DNA of 43,281 bases from Thermomonospora catenispora (GTDB lineage: Bacteria; Actinomycetota; Actinomycetes; Streptosporangiales; Streptosporangiaceae): positions 25,129 through 68,409 of the forward strand of contig NZ_RRYT01000026.1 of assembly GCF_006363815.1 (NCBI RefSeq), in the 5' to 3' direction. This document shows positions 35,015 to 43,281 of this stretch, piece after piece (the first letter of the stretch is position 1; each line of letters starts with the position of its first letter). A program made the position numbers and the translations under genes. The notes beneath the pieces are model-generated. The model was not told the origin of the DNA. It did no database searches and saw only the letters and a program-made list of their open reading frames with translations.

Positions 35015-36163
35015 TCAGCCCAGCGCCTGCCGCAGGTCCTCCAGCAGATCGTCGACGCTCTCGATGCCGACCGACAGCCTGACCAGGTCGGCGGGGACCT
35101 CCAGCGGCGAGCCGGCCGCCGACGCGTGGGTCATCTTGGCCGGATGCTCGATCAGGGACTCCACGCCGCCCAGCGACTCACCGAGGGTGAACAGCCTGGT
35201 GCGCTCGCACACCCGCAGCGCCGCCTCGGCCGAGGCCATCCGGAAGGAGACCATCCCGCCGAACGCCTTCATCTGCTTGGCGGCGGTCTCGTGCCCCGGA
35301 TGGTCCGGCAGCCCCGGGTACAGCACGGTGCGCACCGCCGGGTGGGCGGTGAGCATGTCCACGATCGCGGCGGCGTTGGCGCAGTGCCGGTCCATCCGCA
35401 CCCCGAGCGTCTTGATGCCGCGCAGCGTCAGCCAGGAGTCGAACGGCCCGGCGATCGCGCCCATCGCGTTCTGGTGGAAGGCCAGCCGCTCCCCCAGCTC
35501 GGCGTCGCCGGTCACCAGCGCGCCGCCGACCACGTCGGAGTGGCCGCCGAGGTACTTGGTGGTGGAGTGCACCACCACGTGCGCGCCCAGCGTCAGCGGA
35601 CGCTGCAGGTACGGCGAGGCGAACGTGTTGTCCACCACCAGCAGCAGGTCGTGGTCGCGGGCGACGGCGGCCAGCCGCTCGATGTCGGCGATGCCCAGCA
35701 GCGGGTTGGTGGGCGTCTCCACCCAGATCATCGTGGTCTGCGGGCGGATGGCCGCCCGGACCGCGTCCAGGTCGGCCAGCGGCACCGGGTCGCAGGTCAC
35801 GCCCCACCGCTCGTACACCCTGGCGAACAGCCGGTAGGTGCCGCCGTAGGCGTCGTTCGGCACGACGATGTGGTCGCCGGGCGCGCAGACGGTGCGCAGC
35901 AGGGTGTCCTCGGCGGCCAGACCGGAGGCGAACGCCAGCCCGCGCACGCCGCCCTCCAGCGCCGCCAGGCACTCCTCCAGCGCCGTGCGCGTCGGGTTGG
36001 CCGAACGGCTGTATTCGTATCCCCCGCGCAGGCCGCCCACGCCGTCCTGCTTGTAGGTGGAGACCTGGTAGATCGGGGGGACCACCGCGCCCGTCGTGGG
36101 GTCGGGCTCCTGCCCGGCGTGGATGGCCAGCGTCTCAAAGCCCCGGTGAACGTCGTTGTTCAT
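35015..36163 (-). CDS. metB: cystathionine gamma-synthase / gamma-lyase
   Basis: PLP enzyme of 382 residues of the Cys/Met metabolism family. Schiff-base Lys is K203 in HSTTKYLGGHSD; YEYSRSANPTR and ETPTNPL are family blocks. Sequence alone does not separate the synthase (O-acylhomoserine plus cysteine) from the lyase (cystathionine to cysteine). Presence of cystathionine beta-synthase 2.6 kb away favours a transsulfuration role, and Rv1079 metB has the same neighbour. ATG 36163 is preceded by TAGCCT at 8 bases and no Shine-Dalgarno, so it may be leaderless; the in-frame ATG at 36211 would cross this. Confidence 0.94.
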   Translation of the reverse strand: MNNDVHRGFETLAIHAGQEPDPTTGAVVPPIYQVSTYKQDGVGGLRGGYEYSRSANPTRTALEECLAALEGGVRGLAFASGLAAEDTLLRTVCAPGDHIVVPNDAYGGTYRLFARVYERWGVTCDPVPLADLDAVRAAIRPQTTMIWVETPTNPLLGIADIERLAAVARDHDLLLVVDNTFASPYLQRPLTLGAHVVVHSTTKYLGGHSDVVGGALVTGDAELGERLAFHQNAMGAIAGPFDSWLTLRGIKTLGVRMDRHCANAAAIVDMLTAHPAVRTVLYPGLPDHPGHETAAKQMKAFGGMVSFRMASAEAALRVCERTRLFTLGESLGGVESLIEHPAKMTHASAAGSPLEVPADLVRLSVGIESVDDLLEDLRQALG

Positions 36164-36171
36164 GGAACACG

Positions 36172-36177
36172 AGGCTA
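36172..36177 (-). promoter_or_regulatory. -10 of a near-leaderless start, metB
   Basis: Minus-strand TAGCCT ends 8 bases before ATG 36163. Behind it, CCTCC-TGAA-GGAGG (36191-36204) is a short hairpin in the shared 164-bp gap with the MMPL gene. Confidence 0.4.
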
Positions 36178-36327
36178 GTGCCCCCTCCCCCCTCCTGAAG
36201 GAGGAGGGCATCCCTCCCAGGTATCAGCGACGATTTCCCCGCAGCGACCGAATCGCGCCGAGAGTCAGGTCCCGTACCGTCATGGGGGTAACCTCACGAT
36301 CTTTTCTTTCATCCTAGGAAGGCGCGG

Positions 36328-38490
36328 ATGTTCGCTGCACTGGCACGCGTCGTCGTACGACATCCCTGGTGGACGATAGCGGCCTGGCTGGTCGCGGCCG
36401 TCGCCGTCATCGGGCTGTCCCCCGAGCTGAAGACCGAGTCCGACCAGAGCGAGTTCCTGCCCACGAAGTACGAGTCGGTGCAGGCCTTGGAGATCGCCCA
36501 GCGGGCGTTCCCGCAGCAGGCCGAGCTGAGCGCGCTGATCGTGGTGCAGCGGACCGACGGGAAGCCGATCACCCCCGCCGACAGCGCGAAGATCGAGCAG
36601 GCGGCGCGGACCATGACGGCGAACGTCGGCAAGTACGCCACCGTCCAGGGCTTCGTGACCAACGAGCAGGCGGTGGCGCCCAACCGGTCGATCCAGCTCA
36701 TCACCGTGCCGATGAAGGCGGTGACCGGGGTCGAGGAGAACAAGGCGCAGTCCCAGGCGATCAAGGACATCCGCGTCGACCTGCCCAAGGCCCTCGGCCC
36801 CGGCCTGGAGGCCAAGGTCGGCGGCGAGATCGCCACCTGGGTGGACAACGAGGACTCCTTCGCCCAGTCCTTCGCCATCGTCAGCATCGCCACGTTCGCG
36901 CTGATCATCGGGCTGATCCTGCTGATCTTCCGGGCGCCGCTGGCGGCGGTGCTGCCGATCATCGTGATCGCCGCCACCGAGCAGGTGTCGATGGGCCTGA
37001 TCGGCGTGGCGTCCAAGCTGCTGGACTTCTCCGGTGACGACAGCCTGCAGATCATCTTGACCGTGGTGCTGTTCGGCATCGGCGCCGACTACTACCTGTT
37101 CCTGCTGTTCCGCTACCGGGAGCGGCTGCGGGCCGGCGAGGACAAGAAGACCGCCCTGATCGTCGCGGTGGAGCGGGTCGGCGAGGTGATCACCTCGGCG
37201 GCGGCGGCGATCGCGGTGACCTTCCTGGTGCTGATGCTGGCCTCGTTCGGGATCTTCTCCGCGTGGGGTCCGTCGCTGGCCATCGGCGTGGCGGTGATGG
37301 GCGTCACCTCGCTCACGCTGTTCCCGGCGATCCTGTCGCTGCTGGGCACCGCGGTGTTCTGGCCGTCGAAGTCGTGGAAGAAGCAGCCCACCGGCGCCCT
37401 GGCCGCCAGGCTGGGCGGGCTGGTCGGCAAGCGGCCCGCGGTGGTCGCGCTGGTCGCCGCCGCCCTGCTGGTGGCGCTGGCGGTGGGCGCGTCCGCCTTC
37501 AAGTCCGACTACGACTTCCAGTCCAGCTTCCCGCAGGACACCGAGTCCGCCCAGGCCGCCAAGGACATGCAGAAGGGCTTCCCGGCCGGTCAGACCACCC
37601 CGGTCGAGGTGATCGTGCGTTCCACCGACGGGCGGCCGCTCACCGCCGCCGAGCTGAACGCCCTCGGGCAGAAGGCCCGGTCGCTGAAGGGCGTGGGCGC
37701 GGTGCAGCCCGCCGAGATCAGCAAGACCGATCCCACGGTCGGCCGGGTCAACCTGATCCTGGACGGCAACCCCAACAGCAACGACTCCATCAACCTGGTC
37801 AAGGACGAGCTGCGGCCGGCGGTGCACGATCTCGCCCCGCCGGGCACCGAGGTCAAGGTCAGCGGCGCCACCGCGGTGTACGGCGACATCAACCAGGTGG
37901 TCAACCGCGACCTGTCGGTGATCCTGCCGGTCGCCGGCGTGCTGATCGCGCTGATCCTGCTGGCGCTGCTGCGATCGGTGGTGGCCCCGCTCTACCTGGT
38001 CCCGGCGGTGCTGCTGGGGTTCGCGGCCACGCTGGGCTCGGCGGTGTACGTCTTCCAAGGGCTGATGGACAAGCCCGGCGAGATCTTCCACCTGCCGATC
38101 ATGCTGTACCTGTTCGTGCTGGCCATCGGCACCGACTACAACATCCTGATGACCGCCCGGCTGCGCGAGGAGGCCGAGGAGGGGAACGACCCGCGCCGGG
38201 CCGCCGCCCTGGCCATCGAGCACGGCGCTCCCACCGTGGCCGCCGCCGGGCTGATCCTGGCCGGGACCTTCTCGGTGATGCTGCTGGCGCCGGTGTCGAT
38301 GCTGCAGCAGATGGGCTTCTCCATCGCCCTGGGCATCGCGTTGTCGGCGTTCGTGATGTCCATCTTCCTGGTGCCCGGCGTCACCGCCCTGATCGGTCAC
38401 AAGGCCTGGTGGCCCGGCCGCGCCGCCGCCTCCGGCAAGGTCTCCAGGCCCGACCCCGACCCGGTCAGGGAGCCGGCCGGTCAGCACTGA
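36328..38490 (+). CDS. MMPL/RND-family transporter
   Basis: 720 residues with the standard layout: one membrane helix, an extracytoplasmic domain (about 35-185), five helices, a long cytoplasmic break with the next helix at about 370, a second external domain, and five final helices. Asp-Tyr pairs for proton relay are seen in FGIGADYYLFLLFRYRE and LAIGTDYNILMTARLREE. Mycobacterial relatives export lipids to the envelope; others pump drugs. ATG 36328 has AGGAAGG 6 bases upstream. It lies between metB and cbs, an insertion relative to M. tuberculosis. No tail domain is present, so it is of the short MMPL type. Substrate unknown. Confidence 0.93.
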   Translation: MFAALARVVVRHPWWTIAAWLVAAVAVIGLSPELKTESDQSEFLPTKYESVQALEIAQRAFPQQAELSALIVVQRTDGKPITPADSAKIEQAARTMTANVGKYATVQGFVTNEQAVAPNRSIQLITVPMKAVTGVEENKAQSQAIKDIRVDLPKALGPGLEAKVGGEIATWVDNEDSFAQSFAIVSIATFALIIGLILLIFRAPLAAVLPIIVIAATEQVSMGLIGVASKLLDFSGDDSLQIILTVVLFGIGADYYLFLLFRYRERLRAGEDKKTALIVAVERVGEVITSAAAAIAVTFLVLMLASFGIFSAWGPSLAIGVAVMGVTSLTLFPAILSLLGTAVFWPSKSWKKQPTGALAARLGGLVGKRPAVVALVAAALLVALAVGASAFKSDYDFQSSFPQDTESAQAAKDMQKGFPAGQTTPVEVIVRSTDGRPLTAAELNALGQKARSLKGVGAVQPAEISKTDPTVGRVNLILDGNPNSNDSINLVKDELRPAVHDLAPPGTEVKVSGATAVYGDINQVVNRDLSVILPVAGVLIALILLALLRSVVAPLYLVPAVLLGFAATLGSAVYVFQGLMDKPGEIFHLPIMLYLFVLAIGTDYNILMTARLREEAEEGNDPRRAAALAIEHGAPTVAAAGLILAGTFSVMLLAPVSMLQQMGFSIALGIALSAFVMSIFLVPGVTALIGHKAWWPGRAAASGKVSRPDPDPVREPAGQH

Positions 38491-38533
38491 CCGGACACGG
38501 CCGAGGAGCACCGGCGGGCGCCCGACGGGCGCC
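38477..38533 (+). terminator. two short hairpins at the end of the MMPL gene
   Basis: CCGGTCAG/CTGACCGG (38477-38494, 8 bp) spans the stop codon; GGCGCCC/GGGCGCC (38517-38533, 7 bp, 3-base loop) follows. Confidence 0.4.
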
Positions 38534-38617
38534 GGTCGGTCGGCACCGGAACGTCAGGACGCGGGGGCGGTCGCCTCACCGCCCACGCCGGCCGCTCCCG
38601 CCTCCTGACCCTTCTCC

Positions 38618-38647
38618 GACGAGGGCCCGCCCCGGCGGGCCCTCGTC
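38618..38647. terminator. bidirectional terminator between MMPL and cbs
   Basis: GACGAGGGCCCGCC (38618-38631) is the exact complement of GGCGGGCCCTCGTC (38634-38647). It lies in the 289-bp convergent gap. I see nothing else in that gap. Confidence 0.7.
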
Positions 38648-38779
38648 CTCGTCGGCCGCGCCTTCGTCCCGGGGCGGGCCGCCCGCATGCCGCCCTCCCG
38701 TCCGCCCCGCGCGGCCGCCGTCCGAGAGCGTCGTCAAGGCGACGCCCGGGCGCCGCCGGGTCGACGTTCGCGCCCGGCG

Positions 38780-40147
38780 CTAGCCGGCCAGGTGGCTGAG
38801 GATGTCCTGACGGGTCAGCAGGCCGGTGGGCTTGCCGTCGTCGAGGACGACGACGGCCCCGGACTTCTCCAGCACGGCGACGGCCTTGCTCACCGGGTCG
38901 CCGCCGCCGACCACCGGCAAGGGCTCGGCCATGTGCTCCTCGATCCGGTCCCGGAGCTCGGCGCGCCCGCCGACCAGGGCCGTCAGCAGGTCGTTCTCCC
39001 GGATGGCGCCGACCACCTCGGCGGCCATGACCGGCGGCTCCTCCTTCATGACCGGCAGCTGGGAGACACCGTACTCGCGCATGATCGAGATGGCCGTCTC
39101 CACCGTCTCGTGCGGGTGGACGTGCACGAACGCGGGCAGGTCGGATCCCTTGCCGGCCAGCACCTCGCGGACGGTGGTCTCCTCGGTGGGCGTGGACAGG
39201 AAGCCGTAGCTCGCCATCCAGTCGTCGTTGAAGATCTTGGACAGGTAGCCGCGCCCTCCGTCGGGCAGCAGCACCACGATCACGTCGTCGGGCTCGGCGC
39301 GGCGGGCCACGTCGAGGGCCGCCGCCACCGCCATCCCACAGGAGCCGCCGACCAGCAGGGCCTCCTCGCGGGCCAGCCGCCGGGTCATGAGGAAGGCGTC
39401 CTTGTCGGAGACCGCGATGACCTCGTCGCAGATCGTCCGGTCGTAGGTGGCCGGCCAGATGTCCTCGCCGACGCCCTCGACCAGGTAGGGGCGGCCGGTG
39501 CCGCCGGAGTAGACCGAGCCCTCGGGGTCGGCGCCGATGACCTTCACCCGGCCGTCGGAGACCTCCTTGAGGTAACGGCCGGTGCCGCTGATGGTGCCGC
39601 CGGTGCCGATGCCCGCCACGAAGTGGGTGATCCGCCCCTCGGTCTGCTCCCAGATCTCCGGCCCGGTGGTCTCATAGTGCGAGCGCGGGTTGTCGGGGTT
39701 GGAGTACTGGTCGGGCTTCCAGGCGCCGGGGATCTCGGCGGCCAGCCGGTCCGACACCGAGTAATAGGAGTCGGGGTGGTCGGGAGGGACGGCGGTGGGG
39801 CAGACCACCACCTCGGCGCCGTAGGCCCGCAGCACGTCGATCTTGTCCCGGGCGACCTTGTCGGGGCAGACGAACACGCAGCGGTAGCCCCGCTCGGCCG
39901 CCACGATCGCCAGGCCCACGCCGGTGTTGCCACTGGTCGGCTCCACGATGGTGCCGCCGGGCCGGAGCCTGCCGTCGCGCTCGGCGGCCTCGATCATCCG
40001 CAGCGCGATGCGGTCCTTCACCGAACCGCCGGGATTGAAGTACTCGACCTTGGCCAGCACCTGTGGGGCCAGGCCCTCGGTCACCTTGCGCAGCCGAACG
40101 AGCGGGGTGTCGCCCATCAGCTCGGTCAGCGATTCATGTACACGCAC
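38780..40147 (-). CDS. cbs: cystathionine beta-synthase
   Basis: 455 residues. The PLP domain has Lys K44 in NPGGSVKDR, the SGNTG loop (EPTSGNTGVGLA) and GTGGTISGTGRYLKE. Two CBS domains follow at about 330-390 and 400-452 (EHMAEPLPVVGGGDPVSKAV... LTRQDIL). It condenses serine and homocysteine to cystathionine. There is no haem-binding N-terminal extension. GTG 40147 was chosen because AAGGA lies 9 bases upstream and homologues start RVHESLTEL; the frame upstream is not coding-like. Works with the metB product in transsulfuration. Confidence 0.96.
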   Translation of the reverse strand: MRVHESLTELMGDTPLVRLRKVTEGLAPQVLAKVEYFNPGGSVKDRIALRMIEAAERDGRLRPGGTIVEPTSGNTGVGLAIVAAERGYRCVFVCPDKVARDKIDVLRAYGAEVVVCPTAVPPDHPDSYYSVSDRLAAEIPGAWKPDQYSNPDNPRSHYETTGPEIWEQTEGRITHFVAGIGTGGTISGTGRYLKEVSDGRVKVIGADPEGSVYSGGTGRPYLVEGVGEDIWPATYDRTICDEVIAVSDKDAFLMTRRLAREEALLVGGSCGMAVAAALDVARRAEPDDVIVVLLPDGGRGYLSKIFNDDWMASYGFLSTPTEETTVREVLAGKGSDLPAFVHVHPHETVETAISIMREYGVSQLPVMKEEPPVMAAEVVGAIRENDLLTALVGGRAELRDRIEEHMAEPLPVVGGGDPVSKAVAVLEKSGAVVVLDDGKPTGLLTRQDILSHLAG

Positions 40148-40343
40148 GGTCGACGTCCTTGTCGGATTCCTGTCACGAAGATGCGCCGTGCTCTCGTCGC
40201 ACTCATGGTCAACAGAGCTGCAACGACGCATCGTCGGATAAATTCTCTAAGCAGACGGTAGCCGACGACAGAGTTCAGGGGGACCGCACCTCCACAGACC
40301 GATCACACGGCGTAACTACACGGTGGGAAGGGCGGGTGAGTCG
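40148..40343. promoter_or_regulatory. divergent control region, cbs / GDSL hydrolase
   Basis: 196 bp, locally AT-rich around 40236-40252. TAAATT (40239-40244) could be a plus -10. CGACG-CAT-CGTCG (40224-40236) is a small palindrome. No known regulator site is recognised. Confidence 0.35.
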
Positions 40344-41372
40344 ATGCTGAGGGCACGCACGGCACGGCGTATCGCGGCGGCCGCGGCGTACGGCGGCGGC
40401 GGGATCACGGTGCTGGGCGGTTTGACGTTCGGCCTGCTGGTCGCGGAGGCCAAGCTGGCCCGCCGGATCATCCAGGCCACCCCGAGCGGCGACCCGCCGG
40501 TGGCCGACGGGGTGTACGGGGCGTGGCTGCCCGGCGAGCCGATCTCGTTCGCGGTGCTGGGCGACTCCACCGCGGCCGGGCTGGGCGTGCACCGCCCCGA
40601 CGAGACGCCCGGCGCGCTGCTGGCCACCGGGCTGTCGGCGATCGCGGGCCGGCCGGTGCGGCTGACCAACGTGGCGCGTTCCGGATCGCGCAGCGAGGCG
40701 CTGGAGGGACAGGTCACCCAGGCGCTGACGGCCCGTCCGGACGTGGCGGTGATCATGATCGGGGCCAATGACGTGACCGCCCGGATCCCGCCCGCGGTCT
40801 CGGTGCGGCATCTGGACAACGCCGTGCGGCGGCTGTTGGACACCGGCTGCAAGGTGGTCGTGGGCACCTGCCCGGACCTGGGGTCGGTCAAGCCGCTGAT
40901 GCAGCCGCTGCGGTGGATCGCCCGGCGCGCCAGCCGGCAGCTGGCCGCCGCCCAGACCATCGCGGTGGTCGAGCGGGGCGGCCGGACCGTGTCGCTGGGC
41001 GACCTGCTGGGCCGGGAGTTCGCCGCCGAGCCGCGGGAGATGTTCTCCCCCGATCGTTACCATCCGTCTGCGCGAGGTTACGCCGCGGCGGCCATGGCGC
41101 TGCTACCGTCGATTGCTGCCGCGCTGGATCTGGAGCCCGAAGCCGAGCTGGAACCGGAGCCCGGCCGCGGCGTCGGTGTCCTCCCCGTCTACCTCGCGGC
41201 GGCCGAGGCCGCCGAGGAGCCCGGCACGGAGGTGGCCGGCACCCGGGTGGAGGGCCGCGAACGCGGTCCCCGGGGCCGCTGGGTCACCCTGCTGCGGCGC
41301 CGCGGCGCGTCGGCCGAGGAGCCGAGCGGACCGGCGGCCGAGGTCACACCGGGTCCGGCGGGCGCCGTCTGA
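40344..41372 (+). CDS. SGNH/GDSL-family hydrolase
   Basis: 342 residues. A basic N-terminus and one hydrophobic segment (about 18-34) anchor or export it. SGNH blocks: nucleophile Ser75 in LGDSTAAG, block III IGANDVT, block V DRYHPSARGY with the catalytic Asp and His. A 90-residue C-terminal tail is acidic then basic and has no fold I recognise. Relatives (Rv1075c) are esterases. ATG 40344 has GGTGAG 6 bases upstream; a GTG at 40323 is possible. Confidence 0.88.
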   Translation: MLRARTARRIAAAAAYGGGGITVLGGLTFGLLVAEAKLARRIIQATPSGDPPVADGVYGAWLPGEPISFAVLGDSTAAGLGVHRPDETPGALLATGLSAIAGRPVRLTNVARSGSRSEALEGQVTQALTARPDVAVIMIGANDVTARIPPAVSVRHLDNAVRRLLDTGCKVVVGTCPDLGSVKPLMQPLRWIARRASRQLAAAQTIAVVERGGRTVSLGDLLGREFAAEPREMFSPDRYHPSARGYAAAAMALLPSIAAALDLEPEAELEPEPGRGVGVLPVYLAAAEAAEEPGTEVAGTRVEGRERGPRGRWVTLLRRRGASAEEPSGPAAEVTPGPAGAV

Positions 41373-41377
41373 CGGCC

Positions 41378-41396
41378 GGGCGGGCCCGTCCCGCCC
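41378..41396 (+). terminator. hairpin after the GDSL hydrolase gene
   Basis: GGGCGGG (41378-41384) pairs with CCCGCCC (41390-41396), 5-base loop, 5 bases after the stop. Confidence 0.45.
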
Positions 41397-41447
41397 GCTC
41401 CGCCACAACCGCACACGCCACGCCCCGTTCACCCCTGGAGTCCGCCC

Positions 41448-42824
41448 ATGCCGAGGCACGCCCAGCATCGGCCACGTTCCGCATCATTGCGAGCACTCTC
41501 CGCAGTGATCCTCGGTGCGTCCCTGGTGACGGCCGGCTGTTCCGATGCGCCCGGCTCCTCCGCCGCGGTCGCCCCCGTTCCGCGCTGGTCGGACCCGGCG
41601 GTGAACGCGGTGAGCCGTCCGGTGAGCGGCGGCGGCGTCACGGCGGTGACCGCGCTGCGGCCCGACGGGACGCTGGAGACCGCCGTGTACGACCTGGCCA
41701 CCGGGAGCCGCCGCTGGTCGCGCCCGGCCACCATGGCGGGACGGCCTCCGGGACTGGGCGTGCAGCCGCCCGCGGTGGCGGGTCCGCCCGAGGCTCCGGT
41801 GGTGGCGGCGCTGGAGCCGCGCCGGTCCGGCCGGCCCCGGGCGGAGCTGGTGGTGCGGGACGCCGGAAGCGGCGCGTCGCGCTGGTCCCGGCCGGTGGAC
41901 TCCACGTTCGGCCCCGCCCGGTGCGGCCCCCATGTGTGCCTGACGGAGTCCGCCGGCCGCCGCGACCCCCGGTTCGTGGTCCTGGACCACGCCACCGGCC
42001 GGCCGCTGTGGCGGGTGCCGGGGATCGCGGAGGCGGTGGCGGTCACCGGACGGCACACGGTGATCTTCCGGCTGAGCGGGCGGCCGACGCTGGAGAGCCG
42101 GGATCTGCGCACCGGCCGGACGCGGTGGACCTTCCCCGTGGAACGCGCCGTGGGCCGGGACGTCGACCTGTCGGGCGGCTGGGCGTTCACCGTGACCGGC
42201 GACATGCTCGTGGGCTATCTGGCCCCCCGCGTCGGGCGGGAGGGCCGGCCCGCGTCGGCGTTCGGCCTCTTCGGGCTGAGCGCGCACGACGGCAGGCCGG
42301 TGTGGACGCGCCGGGGCCTGCTGCGCGTCTACCCCAGCCCCAGCCCGGCGGTGGCGCCGCTCACCCGGGAGGCGGACTCCCACGGCCGGTACGGGGACTT
42401 CATGCGGCTGGATCCGCGGACCGGCCGGACGCTGGGCCGGGTGCCGGGCCACCGGGCCCCGCGGTCGGGGTGGTGGCTGGCGTTCCCCGCCGATCTGTCC
42501 CGGCTGGGGTTCTTGACGCTGGACGGCCCCGGCACGGCGGTGGACCTGCGCGACGGCGCCCGGGTCGCCGCGGGCGGCGCGCCGGCCTGGTCGTTCTGCA
42601 CGGTCAACCCGACCCAGCTGCGGATCGAGGGACAGCGGGGGTTCTTCCCCATCGCCCCCCTGTGCGCCTATGACCTGAACACCGGCCGGAAGGCGACGGC
42701 TCCGGGTCCGCCGCCGGTCTGGTACACCGGGGCGACCGACGGCTGGCGGGTGTGGCGGGACGAGCAGGGCGTGCTGCACGCTGTGCGCGACACCAACGGA
42801 ACGATGCCGGGCATGTACGGATGA
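41448..42824 (+). CDS. beta-propeller (PQQ-like repeat) lipoprotein
   Basis: 458 residues. Basic N-terminus, hydrophobic helix and lipobox VTAGC (Cys31) mark a lipoprotein. The rest has repeated blade motifs of the pattern V-x-D-x-x-x-G-x-x-x-W (VYDLATGSRRWSRP, VRDAGSGASRWSRP, LDHATGRPLWRVP, SRDLRTGRTRWTFP, LDPRTGRTLGRVP), as in PQQ/BamB-like propellers. Four Cys outside the lipobox could pair. No PQQ ligand set is evident, so I infer a binding or scaffold role, not a dehydrogenase. ATG 41448 has TGGAG 8 bases upstream. Confidence 0.8.
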   Translation: MPRHAQHRPRSASLRALSAVILGASLVTAGCSDAPGSSAAVAPVPRWSDPAVNAVSRPVSGGGVTAVTALRPDGTLETAVYDLATGSRRWSRPATMAGRPPGLGVQPPAVAGPPEAPVVAALEPRRSGRPRAELVVRDAGSGASRWSRPVDSTFGPARCGPHVCLTESAGRRDPRFVVLDHATGRPLWRVPGIAEAVAVTGRHTVIFRLSGRPTLESRDLRTGRTRWTFPVERAVGRDVDLSGGWAFTVTGDMLVGYLAPRVGREGRPASAFGLFGLSAHDGRPVWTRRGLLRVYPSPSPAVAPLTREADSHGRYGDFMRLDPRTGRTLGRVPGHRAPRSGWWLAFPADLSRLGFLTLDGPGTAVDLRDGARVAAGGAPAWSFCTVNPTQLRIEGQRGFFPIAPLCAYDLNTGRKATAPGPPPVWYTGATDGWRVWRDEQGVLHAVRDTNGTMPGMYG

Positions 42825-42925
42825 CCACACCGGCCCGCTGAATCGGTCACATCACAACAAAGCAACCGGGCAAGGCACCCCCCGCTATGTCCTCGTTAGG
42901 GGACAGCGGCTAAGTTGCGGTATAT

Positions 42926-42953
42926 GACCGGCGAGTAACAAGCGACACCGGTC
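42926..42953 (+). promoter_or_regulatory. inverted repeat upstream of thiolase
   Basis: GACCGG (42926-42931) and CCGGTC (42948-42953) are inverted 16 bases apart, 23 bases before the thiolase ATG, and TATATG (42921-42926) just before could be its -10. Such a repeat could be a TetR/FadR-type operator; this is a guess from position. Confidence 0.35.
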
Positions 42954-42975
42954 GCCGATGAAGAGGGAGACCCAT

Positions 42976-43281
42976 ATGCCCGAGGCCGTCATCGTCTCGA
43001 CCGCCCGGTCACCGATCGGACGTGCGTTCAAGGGGTCGTTGAAGGACATGCGTCCCGACGACCTCGCCGCCCAGATGGTCACCGCCGCCATGGCCAAGGT
43101 CCCGCAGCTGAGCCCGGACGACGTCGACGACCTGCTGCTGGGGTGCGGTCTTCCCGGCGGTGAGCAGGGATACAACATGGCCCGCGTGGTCGCGGTGCTG
43201 CTGGGCTGGGACAAGGTGCCCGGTGCGACCGTCACCCGGTACTGCGCCTCCAGCCTGCAGACCACCCGGATGGCGTTCCAC
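42976..43281 (+). CDS. fadA: acetyl-CoA acetyltransferase / thiolase (3' truncated by window edge)
   Basis: First 102 residues of about 400. Thiolases cleave 3-ketoacyl-CoA in beta-oxidation, or condense acetyl-CoA. The N-terminal AVIVSTARSPIGRAFKGSLKD is typical, and the acyl-carrying Cys90 sits in YCASSLQTT. ATG 42976 has GAGGGAG 7 bases upstream. Its position after the GDSL gene parallels Rv1074c (fadA3). Degradative and biosynthetic types cannot be separated from this part. Confidence 0.94.
   Translation, partial: MPEAVIVSTARSPIGRAFKGSLKDMRPDDLAAQMVTAAMAKVPQLSPDDVDDLLLGCGLPGGEQGYNMARVVAVLLGWDKVPGATVTRYCASSLQTTRMAFH

Noticed and set aside
36191-36204. Terminator between metB and MMPL
   Set aside because: The genes diverge here, so no transcript should end in this gap; the 5-bp stem is probably chance.
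41448-42824. PQQ-dependent dehydrogenase
   Set aside because: Only the propeller repeats are present. PQQ and calcium ligands and a cytochrome are missing, and the protein is a 458-residue lipoprotein.

Overview
The window is about 70% GC, with third codon positions almost always G or C, frequent GTG starts and several apparently leaderless genes. It carries a mycothiol S-conjugate amidase (mca), a DUF4307 membrane protein and an Rv1086-type short-chain Z-prenyl synthase. Together these point to a high-GC actinobacterium. I infer the Streptosporangiales, perhaps Thermomonosporaceae, but nothing in the sequence fixes the genus. The backbone order fumC - phoH - Z-prenyl synthase - DUF255 thioredoxin protein - mca - small membrane protein/DUF4307 - greA - metB - cbs - GDSL hydrolase - thiolase matches, from memory, the order of the Mycobacterium tuberculosis Rv1098c-Rv1074c neighbourhood. 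The window therefore looks like an old conserved core block opened by insertions. I see no tRNA, rRNA, CRISPR array, insertion sequence or prophage.

Region 1 (1-12.5 kb) starts with the 3' part of fumC (+). A long minus-strand run follows: two related small lytic-transglycosylase-like cell-wall genes, the second behind a long leader that can fold as a three-way junction; a PIN-PhoH ATPase; the Z-prenyl synthase; a short protein with a ribbon-helix-helix-like end and a palindrome at its start; an NlpC/P60 peptidase with its own palindrome-marked promoter; the DUF255 protein; a flavin disulfide oxidoreductase; and ribonuclease Z. Cell-wall turnover and polyprenyl synthesis are the common theme. 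Region 2 (12.5-19 kb) holds a PPOX-class flavin/F420 protein, LtrA, a large secreted alpha/beta hydrolase, the mca pair, DUF4307 and greA.

Region 3 (19-26.2 kb) has an Lrp/AsnC regulator divergent from 4-hydroxyphenylpyruvate dioxygenase. Three copies of a TGCACAG motif lie about 33 bp apart between them. An RDD membrane protein and three tandem M1-family metallopeptidases follow: one lipoprotein and two secreted. Region 4 (26.2-34 kb) has threonine deaminase, a ROK sugar kinase with a four-residue repeat at its N-terminus and a FIST-domain sensor, all on minus. Opposite to them is a plus-strand MoxR/ChlI-like AAA+ ATPase with its VWA partner, then a small membrane protein.

Region 5 (34-43.3 kb) contains a secreted alpha/beta hydrolase, the transsulfuration pair cystathionine gamma-synthase/lyase and cystathionine beta-synthase on either side of an MMPL transporter, a GDSL hydrolase, a beta-propeller lipoprotein and the 5' end of a thiolase that runs off the edge. 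The main second-look items are the two related palindromes at 6.5 and 7.9 kb with the RHH-like protein, the evenly spaced sites in the Lrp-hppD gap, the three-way junction leader, the tandem M1 triplet, the unusual redox enzyme at 10-11.5 kb and the recurring leaderless promoter geometry.
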